Shown here one piece after another: positions 1 to 5,692 of a stretch of DNA of 10,232 bases. The notes under the pieces are model-generated. The model saw nothing but the letters and a program-made list of their open reading frames with translations, was not told the DNA's origin and did no database searches. The position numbers were made by a program, and so were the translations under genes. The stretch's first letter is position 1. Each line of letters starts with the position of its first letter. This DNA comes from Planctomycetaceae bacterium (lineage in GTDB: Bacteria; Planctomycetota; Planctomycetia; Pirellulales; Pirellulaceae). The DNA lies in the NCBI GenBank assembly GCA_002862265.1, contig PKCQ01000241.1:1-10232 (forward strand), in the 5' to 3' direction.

Positions 1-106
1 GCTAAAAACAACAACAAAAAATAAAAGTGGTCCGAAATAGTCCCGTATCCAACGAAATGGGCTGAACAATTGTCCATGTGGAACAAAATTTTGCTACGGA
101 ACTTTT

Positions 107-799
107 TCAAGGGCTCCTGGGCCCTAAACACTCAAGCAATTGCATCAGAGGCGTGCGATCCATTAGCTCGGACCAGTCGGTTTCTGATTTTGCATCGCCC
201 GCAAGAGTGGAGCCATTGACCATATCGCCTAGGTCTGCCATGCGTTGTTTGGCTTCATTGAAGGATTGTATAGATCCGACCTTGGAGTTTGCGGCCGCTC
301 TAGCGAAAAGCTCTCGCGCAACAGGAGCACTCTTCTTAAATCGAACGTCATCGTTGGGATAAATCTCAATAATGCCAAACAGCAATGCCTGTAACGAGAA
401 CTCACGGCGAGCGGAATTAAATCCACCACCAGCAAACGCAGTTGGGGTAGTCACGATCTTCCCCAATCGCAATTTTGAAGACTTCACATGATCTTCTAGT
501 GACTCGGGACTGATCAACTTGTGCCAAGCCATCGGATCGGCACTGTCGGAGCTGGTTCCCGATTCACCGGCGGTGGTTCCAGAATTGCCCGCTAACGCGA
601 TTAGCTGTTGCTGCGACTTGGGCAACTCGCCCTTGAGTACAATTCGCACATCGGTGAAGAAAATACCATCAAACTCTTTGTCATCAAACTTTGGAGCTTT
701 GGCCCGAATCGGTTTTCGTTTCTGTGCACGTAGCGAACTCGGCATCGCGATGAGCGCAACAACACAGAAAATCGGGAGTAGCATAAACCTTTGAGCCAT
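107..799 (-). CDS. Secreted protein of unknown function, planctomycete type
   Basis: A 230-residue protein starting at ATG 799-797 and ending at TGA 109-107. It opens with a clear Sec signal peptide: a short charged start, a hydrophobic core at about residues 6-20, and probable cleavage after Ala25 (SLRA|Q). A basic stretch and a short domain follow. Residues about 65-90 are a Gly/Ser/Thr-rich linker, and a mainly helical domain spans about 91-200. That domain has the segments WHKLISPESLEDHVK, ARREF, LFGIIEIY, DVRFKKSAPVARELFARAA and KVG..QSFNEAK. From memory this resembles a family of exported planctomycete proteins with patterns like LFGVI..Y.GDVRWK, sometimes labelled cytochrome-like. No CxxCH heme motif is present, so a cytochrome role is not supported. 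The upstream Shine-Dalgarno is weak (GGA near 812). Function is unknown; export to the periplasm or outside is the firmest inference. Confidence 0.8.
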   Translation of the reverse strand: MAQRFMLLPIFCVVALIAMPSSLRAQKRKPIRAKAPKFDDKEFDGIFFTDVRIVLKGELPKSQQQLIALAGNSGTTAGESGTSSDSADPMAWHKLISPESLEDHVKSSKLRLGKIVTTPTAFAGGGFNSARREFSLQALLFGIIEIYPNDDVRFKKSAPVARELFARAAANSKVGSIQSFNEAKQRMADLGDMVNGSTLAGDAKSETDWSELMDRTPLMQLLECLGPRSP

Positions 800-1472
800 G
801 ACTGCGTTCCGTCCAAAAATTTGGGAATGACGATTGTTTCGAACGAGTCGGCGAACTTCTGTGAACGCCGCTTACTTAGTTTACTCGCAAGATGTCATTG
901 AGGCTGCATGGTGAGGCTACCCAAAGCGTTGTTTCTATGTCTCCAGCGCAGTAAGAGTAGCGACAAAGGCCACTTTGCCCCTCAAAAGTAGTGCGATCGT
1001 CAGATTCTGCGCAATCATCTGCCAAGCCGCGACCTGCAGAGTTTTCCAAGGATTTCCGCTTGGCTTGGGAAAACGTCGCGCCGATAGGGAACATGTTCAG
1101 CGTTGTAGTGAGCTATCCGATGATGGTGCGCTGAATCAGCCAATCGCTGCGCGGACAGTTGCCATCACCAGGTTCGCCAAATGATAAGCTGAAGGATAGC
1201 TCGCACCAAGGAAGGGATCGAGGTCATCACACAAACTTAAATCTCCAAAACATCTTCTTGTAACTCCCCTGCTCTTCTTCGGCAGCCTACCGTACCGAGA
1301 ATTCGCTACGGATTGATGGAAGGCGGTGCATCTGTCTGCATAATCGCGTCGATCATCCTTGGACAAAAAAGAAAACTGGGAACGCAAGAGACGAAGGCCT
1401 AGGGCGCTTCTCGCAAGTTCGATCGTGGAGTGTTTTTGTTTGGACCACCCTTGATGAATAGGCATCCTGACA
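800..1472. other. Intergenic region with no supportable gene
   Basis: This 673-base gap separates two divergent genes, so promoters for both should lie here, but I could not place a convincing -35/-10 pair. Open frames on the minus strand (876-1094 and 1136-1465) give proteins I do not recognise, and the second would start 7 bases from the start of the divergent gene at 1473. Short stretches in two other minus frames look protein-like but are interrupted by stops, so decayed coding sequence is possible but unproven. An imperfect inverted repeat lies at 1041-1074. Confidence 0.5.
1041..1074. repeat. Imperfect inverted repeat
   Basis: The left arm GTTTTCCAAG (1041-1050) pairs with the right arm CTTGGGAAAAC (1064-1074), with one bulged G and a 13-base loop. 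The loop and left flank also hold CCAAGC/GCTTGG sequences that allow alternative pairings. No T-run follows on either strand, so it is not a standard terminator. It could be a binding site or chance. Confidence 0.4.
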
Positions 1473-2156
1473 ATGGTAGCAAACGCTAATCCTCATTTCC
1501 TACTCTTTTGCGATGCTCAATGTTCTTCGCACAAGTCCAGCCTCGAATCGGATTCTGGCGAATTTCGCGGCAAATGGCATTTCATTCTAGAACGTCTCGA
1601 CTCGATTGAATCGGACGTGCGTTTGGAGGCAGCCGACACGGAGCTGGTGGAGACTCAGGAACGCGCAGCGTTGCTATCGGTCGTAAGGGGACTAGAAGCA
1701 CTGGAGCAGCCCAGCAAGGTTACTTTGGTAACCACTAGCCGTTACGTCTCACGTGGCCTTCGATACGGCTTGAATTCTTGGCGCGACTCCGGATACAAAT
1801 GGGAGCGTTTTGGGGTTCAGACACCGATCAGAAACGCCGATCTATGGCAACGTATTGATCAAGCTTTGGCCTACCACGGCGTACAGTGCAAGTTGCTTCA
1901 GGGGGACCAATCCAGCTCCCCAATTCAGCAGCTCTTGTACCCCGACCCTTATTTTAGCTCTGATTTGGAGCAGCATTTCGAACCAGTAGACGCGACGGTA
2001 ACTTCCTACCAACCTGCGGACCACTCGCATTTTCCAGCTGGAAGTGACAGTCGAAGGTCTCGTCAGGGAATTCGCTTGCTAACCAACAAGTTAGCGACCG
2101 GCTGGAAGAGCTGGTGGGGCGGCCAGAGTCGTTCGCCTGCCTGGGCCAGCGGCTGA
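1473..2156 (+). CDS. RNase HI-fold protein with degenerate active site
   Basis: A 227-residue protein. Residues about 9-140 line up by eye with E. coli RNase HI: FLLFCDAQC corresponds to the first strand (VEIFTDGSC), RAALLSVVRGLEAL to RMELMAAIVALEAL, VTLVTTSRYVSRGL to VILSTDSQYVRQGI, and NSWRDSGYKW then NADLWQRIDQAL to NWKKRGWKT then NVDLWQRLDAAL. Of the catalytic carboxylates, only the first Asp is kept (Asp14). E. coli Glu48 corresponds to Ala66 and Asp70 to Thr88. The KGHAGHPENERCD loop carrying the last Asp is replaced by unrelated sequence from about 141. The family normally cuts RNA in RNA-DNA hybrids; this member is probably not a nuclease and may bind nucleic acid or a partner. The C-terminal 85 residues are unlike RNase H and end in a basic, Trp-rich tail (LATGWKSWWGGQSR). 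An in-frame stop at 1455 and a weak upstream SD leave 1473 as the first ATG. It lies 81 nt upstream of glgB on the same strand. Confidence 0.82.
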   Translation: MVANANPHFLLFCDAQCSSHKSSLESDSGEFRGKWHFILERLDSIESDVRLEAADTELVETQERAALLSVVRGLEALEQPSKVTLVTTSRYVSRGLRYGLNSWRDSGYKWERFGVQTPIRNADLWQRIDQALAYHGVQCKLLQGDQSSSPIQQLLYPDPYFSSDLEQHFEPVDATVTSYQPADHSHFPAGSDSRRSRQGIRLLTNKLATGWKSWWGGQSRSPAWASG

Positions 2157-2224
2157 GATTGCTGGATTACAAAAATCAATACAGCCGATCATTCGCAATC
2201 ATGAACTCTAAGACTATAACATTC

Positions 2225-2230
2225 GGAGAG
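2225..2230 (+). promoter_or_regulatory. Ribosome-binding site supporting the GTG start of glgB
   Basis: GGAGAG lies 7 bases before GTG 2238-2240. This spacing favours the GTG over the downstream in-frame ATG at 2256, which has no purine-rich element at proper distance. Confidence 0.75.
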
Positions 2231-2237
2231 AAGCTCA

Positions 2238-4442
2238 GTGAGAACCCAACTTTCCATGCACGGCGTGAGCAGTTTGGTGCAAGGCAATTTGGAAAATCCT
2301 GCCCAAATGCTGGGAGCTCATCCCATCGAGTCGGAACAGGGAACTGCGGTTTCCGTTCGGGCCTTCCTGCCGGATGTCAGTCAAGTATGGTTGGTCGAGA
2401 ACGAGACCAACAATGCGCTGCCCATGCGTCGCATCCATCCAGGCGGATTTTACGAGGCCATTTGTTCCAAGGCGTCTTCTCGCAACTACCGCCTGAGAAT
2501 TGCTTCCAAGCACGGTGACATTCAAGAAATGCAAGATCCTTATAACGTTGAGTCCTACCTTACAGAGTTTGATCTATTCCTGTTTGGCGAAGGCCGAAAC
2601 TGGCAGATCTACAATAAGTTGGGAGCACACACCCGCGCTGTTGATGGTGTCAGCGGAGTCAACTTCGCGGTTTGGGCCCCAAATGCCGAAAGCGTTCAAG
2701 TCATCGGAGACTTTAACGGCTGGGATGGCCGCCAGCACGCGATGAAGAAACATGTTTCAGCGGGCGTCTGGGAACTGTTCATTCCGAATTTGGCGGCAGG
2801 CGAAAAGTACAAATACCGTGTCAAAATGCACGGCGGTCACAGCGTCGACAAGGCAGATCCCTACAGCTTCCACGCCGAGCTGCCACCTCGCACCGCTTCG
2901 ATCGTCACTGAGCTGAATCAGTATGAGTGGCAAGATTCATCATGGTTGGAACGGCGGGCCGACAGCGACCCGCTGTCGAAGCCGATGAACACCTACGAAC
3001 TGCACCTAGGAAGTTGGCGCAGAGATCCAGAAGGCCATCACGGCTGGATGAATTATCGCGAGATCGCGCATCAATTAGTTGATTACTGCAAGAAGCTCGG
3101 CTTCACGCACGTTGAACTCATGCCGATAAGCGAGCATCCATTTACGGGGTCCTGGGGTTATCAAACCGTCGGCTACTTTGGTGTCACGAGTCGTTATGGT
3201 TCCGCCGAGGACTTTATGTACTTCGTGGACCACTGCCACCAGCACGACATCGGTGTCATCCTTGACTGGGTTCCTGCTCACTTCCCCAAAGACGAGTTCG
3301 GACTGCGTTCATTCGATGGCTCGGCTCTGTATGAGCACTCTGATCCAAGGCAAGGCGAGCATCCGGACTGGGGCACGATGATCTTTAATTACGGACGTAA
3401 TGAAGTCCGTAATTTCTTGATCGCCAACGCCCTATTCTGGTTCGACAAGTATCACATCGATGGTCTGCGCGTAGACGCCGTGGCCAGCATGCTGTACCTC
3501 GACTACAGCCGTAAAGACGGTGAGTGGATTCCCAACGCCCACGGTGGACGAGAAAATCTGGACGCGATCCACCTGCTCCGTGAGTTCAACGAACAAGCCC
3601 ATGCTCAGTTCCCTGGCATCCTTACCTTGGCGGAAGAATCGACTTCGTGGCCTGGAGTAAGTCGGCCAACCAGCCACGGCGGACTTGGCTTCTCCGCTAA
3701 GTGGAATATGGGCTGGATGAACGACACCTTGCGTTACATGCGTAACGAACCTATCCATCGGCAGCACCATCACAATGAGCTGACTTTTAGCTTGATCTAC
3801 GCCTTCACTGAGAACTTTACATTGCCGCTATCCCATGACGAAGTCGTTCATGGCAAAGGCTCATTGATCGGGCAAATGTCTGGTGACATGTGGCAAAAGT
3901 TTGCCAACCTGCGGCTTCTTTATTCCTATATGTGGACACACCCAGGTAAGAAGTTGCTGTTCATGGGCAGCGAGTTTGCTCAGTGGAGTGAGTGGAATTA
4001 CGACGCAGAGATCCAGTGGGATTTGCTCGGCTGGGACACGCATCAAGGTGTTCAAAAGCTCGTTGGCGACTTGAACCAACTTGTCTATAATGAGCCCGCT
4101 CTGCACGAGCTCGATTTTGATGGTTCTGGGTTCGAATGGATCGACTGCATGAACTACCAAGAGAGTATCATCAGTTTTGTTCGAAAGGCCCGCGATCCGA
4201 GCGACTTCCTAATCGTCACCTGCAACTTCACTCCGGTTCCCCGCGAAGGGTATCTAGTTGGTGTTCCTGAACAAATCGCTTACCGCGAAATCTTCAATAG
4301 CGATTCCGAATTCTACGCAGGCAGCAACCTTGGAAATGCTCCTGTAATTGAAGCGAGCGATCTCTCGCATCATGGTCGGCCCGCGTCTGTGAAGCTCACG
4401 CTACCACCGCTGGCAACAGTCGTTCTCAAACCGCAACGCTAA
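2238..4442 (+). CDS. glgB: 1,4-alpha-glucan (glycogen) branching enzyme GlgB
   Basis: GlgB cuts alpha-1,4-glucan chains and rejoins the piece by an alpha-1,6 bond, making the branches of glycogen in the cytoplasm. The 734-residue length fits the long type (E. coli is 728). An N-terminal N1 domain covers about residues 20-110. A CBM48 carbohydrate-binding domain follows (FAVWAPNAESVQVIGDFNGW near 143-162). The GH13 catalytic barrel runs from about 250 to 600, and a C-terminal beta domain closes the protein. Conserved regions are clear: DWVPAHFP (343-350), DGLRVDAVASMLYLDYSR (408-425) with nucleophile Asp413, LAEEST (464-469) with acid/base Glu466, and LSHDEVVHGKGSL (531-543) with the transition-state Asp534. 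Spacing between the three matches E. coli Asp405/Glu458/Asp526. The GTG start is backed by an SD 7 bases upstream. No glgA, glgC or glgP is adjacent; the upstream neighbour is the RNase H-like gene. The gene looks intact and functional. Confidence 0.98.
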   Translation: MRTQLSMHGVSSLVQGNLENPAQMLGAHPIESEQGTAVSVRAFLPDVSQVWLVENETNNALPMRRIHPGGFYEAICSKASSRNYRLRIASKHGDIQEMQDPYNVESYLTEFDLFLFGEGRNWQIYNKLGAHTRAVDGVSGVNFAVWAPNAESVQVIGDFNGWDGRQHAMKKHVSAGVWELFIPNLAAGEKYKYRVKMHGGHSVDKADPYSFHAELPPRTASIVTELNQYEWQDSSWLERRADSDPLSKPMNTYELHLGSWRRDPEGHHGWMNYREIAHQLVDYCKKLGFTHVELMPISEHPFTGSWGYQTVGYFGVTSRYGSAEDFMYFVDHCHQHDIGVILDWVPAHFPKDEFGLRSFDGSALYEHSDPRQGEHPDWGTMIFNYGRNEVRNFLIANALFWFDKYHIDGLRVDAVASMLYLDYSRKDGEWIPNAHGGRENLDAIHLLREFNEQAHAQFPGILTLAEESTSWPGVSRPTSHGGLGFSAKWNMGWMNDTLRYMRNEPIHRQHHHNELTFSLIYAFTENFTLPLSHDEVVHGKGSLIGQMSGDMWQKFANLRLLYSYMWTHPGKKLLFMGSEFAQWSEWNYDAEIQWDLLGWDTHQGVQKLVGDLNQLVYNEPALHELDFDGSGFEWIDCMNYQESIISFVRKARDPSDFLIVTCNFTPVPREGYLVGVPEQIAYREIFNSDSEFYAGSNLGNAPVIEASDLSHHGRPASVKLTLPPLATVVLKPQR

Positions 4443-4465
4443 GTCAGCGGAGGACTCATACGACA

Positions 4466-4494
4466 GCGGGGCCGCACCTTCGGAGATCCCCCGC
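4466..4494 (+). terminator. GC-rich hairpin after glgB, no U-tract
   Basis: GCGGGGCCG (4466-4474) can pair with CGG (4481-4483) and CCCCGC (4489-4494), leaving the loop CACCTT and a one-sided bulge AGATC. It begins 23 bases after the glgB stop. No T-run follows (next bases GTGGGCGAG), so it is at best a weak or factor-assisted terminator, or an mRNA end-stabilising hairpin. The convergent pseudogene ends 71 bases further on. Confidence 0.35.
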
Positions 4495-4564
4495 GTGGGC
4501 GAGTTATTTGGATCGCGATTAGAGGCCGCCACACAAACTCACCTACGAGGAGGTCTTGGTGCTC

Positions 4565-4979
4565 TTACTTGTACACTTTGGCGAAAATAAGATATCCAAG
4601 GAGCGACATAGGTATTTAGCCGTCGCCAGATCGAGGACGTTGAACTATATCGGTCCTCCCAGCGTCGGCACTGCTGCATTGCTTACCGCTTGGAAGAATG
4701 CGACAATTCCGAGCGCTAACCAGACTTTGCCTCTTGCTGCGACTGAGGCTTTGATGGTCGACCGACCAAAGTTCCAAGAGCATGCGAGAGACAACGGAAT
4801 AAGAAATTGACCGGCGTCATGAGCTCCATGCTCTCCGCCAACGTTTCCATGGTGCTCACGTCAGCTCAGTCGGGGAGCGGCACGATCATCAGCCCAACAA
4901 TCGCCATTCCCATGTTTTCCGAGCTGCCCACGATCACTGCAGAGAGGACGGCCAGAATTCCCTACAGGATCTGACTCAT
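4565..4979 (-). pseudogene. Decayed small multi-pass membrane protein gene
   Basis: Read on the minus strand from ATG 4979-4977, three frames together give one plausible membrane protein of about 138 residues. Frame 1: MSQIL, stop, then GILAVLSAVIVGSSENMGMA, PLPD, stop, ADVSTMETLAESMELMTPV and NFLFRCLSHALGTLVG. Frame 2, from about 4765: KVWLALGIVAFFQAVSNAA, LGGPI, stop, FNVLDLATA. Frame 3, from about 4615: PMSLLGYLIFAKVYK, then TAA at 4567-4565. The order of segments (TM1 with VGS..NMG, a TM2 like AHALGTLVG, TM3 LALGI, TM4 VLDLA..YLPM..LGY) matches from memory a small four-TM family of unknown function found in several bacterial phyla. The lesions are TAG 4964-4962, TGA 4868-4866, TAG 4647-4645 (one base from the TGG expected there) and frame changes near 4755-4770 and 4610-4620. 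Frame 1 stays open upstream to ATG 5060-5058. No single frame can yield the protein. Confidence 0.8.
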
Positions 4980-5199
4980 GGTATTGGGCGTTGTCTTCGC
5001 AAAGCCGTCGATGGAGTCTTCGCCGGGCTTAAAAGGGTAAGAAGATAGCTGAGTCGTCATTCATAACTCTCAAAATTCGTTGGTCCGCAAGACTATCGGA
5101 TCTCGGGACAATTCTCTACCACTAAAGGGACACGGTAGTTGGTGAGAGGAAACTCGAGCGGTCACAATTTCACGGTTACGCCCTGGCACAGCTATAGCC

Positions 5200-5215
5200 G
5201 CTGGCGTGCGCCAGC
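5200..5215. repeat. Perfect 16-base inverted repeat
   Basis: GCTGGCG (5200-5206) and CGCCAGC (5209-5215) are exact reverse complements around TG. As RNA this would fold as a 6-bp GC-rich stem with a GUGC tetraloop. No T-run follows on either strand, so it is not a standard terminator. It sits about 480 bases upstream of rpsA, in otherwise featureless sequence. Confidence 0.5.
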
Positions 5216-5557
5216 AGACAAATTAGCCGGTTATCCGAAAACCACGAAGCCTCTCAAGAGAAACCCTACCTCGAGGCCACAGCACCGACCAGATTTTTCA
5301 GAAGGGGCTGTTTGGTCAGGACGCCTTGTCACTGCTACAAGGCTCCACTGCAACACGGAATACCCCGCGCGGAAAATCGCGGAGAGAGCGGTTGATGTTG
5401 CCAAATTGGGGGGGCAATGATAGATTTGGCCCAAACTGCTCGCGATGCGCAATGCCAGCATAGAGTGCTTTCGGACTCGTTCTGAGACTTCCGGCGATTC
5501 TCACGTCGGCAGACAACCGATAAGCCACTTATTCTAAACTTGCGCTGGGACAAAATT

Positions 5558-5575
5558 GCACGACGTGTGTCGTGC
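5558..5575. promoter_or_regulatory. Perfect inverted repeat in the rpsA upstream region
   Basis: GCACGAC (5558-5564), GTGT (5565-5568) and GTCGTGC (5569-5575) form a perfect 7-bp arm repeat, 117 bases before the rpsA ATG. In RNA it is a 7-bp hairpin with a GUGU loop; in DNA it has the size and symmetry of a dimeric repressor site. Its position suits control of rpsA by either route. Function is inferred from position and symmetry only. Confidence 0.45.
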
Positions 5576-5673
5576 TCCCTCCGCCGAATTCACCTTTATT
5601 TTTATTGGGTTCCTCAGGATTTCGGAGCGAATCTAGTGGCTCGTCGCCCATGATATTCACGCACAACGAAATC

Positions 5674-5678
5674 GGAGG
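5674..5678 (+). promoter_or_regulatory. rpsA Shine-Dalgarno with long spacing
   Basis: GGAGG is a strong anti-SD match but is separated from ATG 5693 by 14 bases, longer than the usual 5-10. No in-frame start codon lies nearer, and an in-frame TGA at 5651-5653 rules out an upstream start before the SD. The long spacer may lower or modulate initiation. Confidence 0.6.
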
Positions 5679-5692
5679 ATTTTAGAACAAGT

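Larger units (their letters stand above)
4980..5692. other. Long gene-free region upstream of rpsA
   Basis: About 710 bases with no recognisable gene. Open frames on both strands (for example 5139-5420 plus and 5231-5461 minus) overlap each other, have poor starts and give sequences I cannot match to anything. The part nearest 4980 may be the former 5' region of the pseudogene. Two perfect short inverted repeats lie at 5200-5215 and 5558-5575. The rpsA promoter must be here. TATTCT around 5530-5535 could be a -10 element, but I found no matching -35, so I do not call it. Confidence 0.5.

Noticed and set aside
1..106. A-rich window edge with a small imperfect repeat (TTGTCCA/TGGAACAA, 70-85)
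   Set aside because: The stem is short and bulged, with no T-run placed to terminate the minus-strand gene; not supportable as a terminator.
1136..1465. 109-residue minus-strand ORF
   Set aside because: No recognisable domain, no SD, and a start only 7 bases from the divergent gene at 1473, leaving no room for either gene's start signals.
2114..2518. Plus-strand ORF overlapping the RNase H-like gene end and glgB start
   Set aside because: It lies in another frame of glgB, whose N-terminal domain is clearly recognisable; the ORF product looks like frame-shadow sequence.
4556..4810. 84-residue plus-strand ORF after glgB
   Set aside because: It is antisense to the membrane-protein pseudogene, whose segments explain this stretch much better.
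5139..5461. Overlapping ORFs on both strands upstream of rpsA
   Set aside because: Poor starts, mutual overlap and no family resemblance; treated as non-coding.
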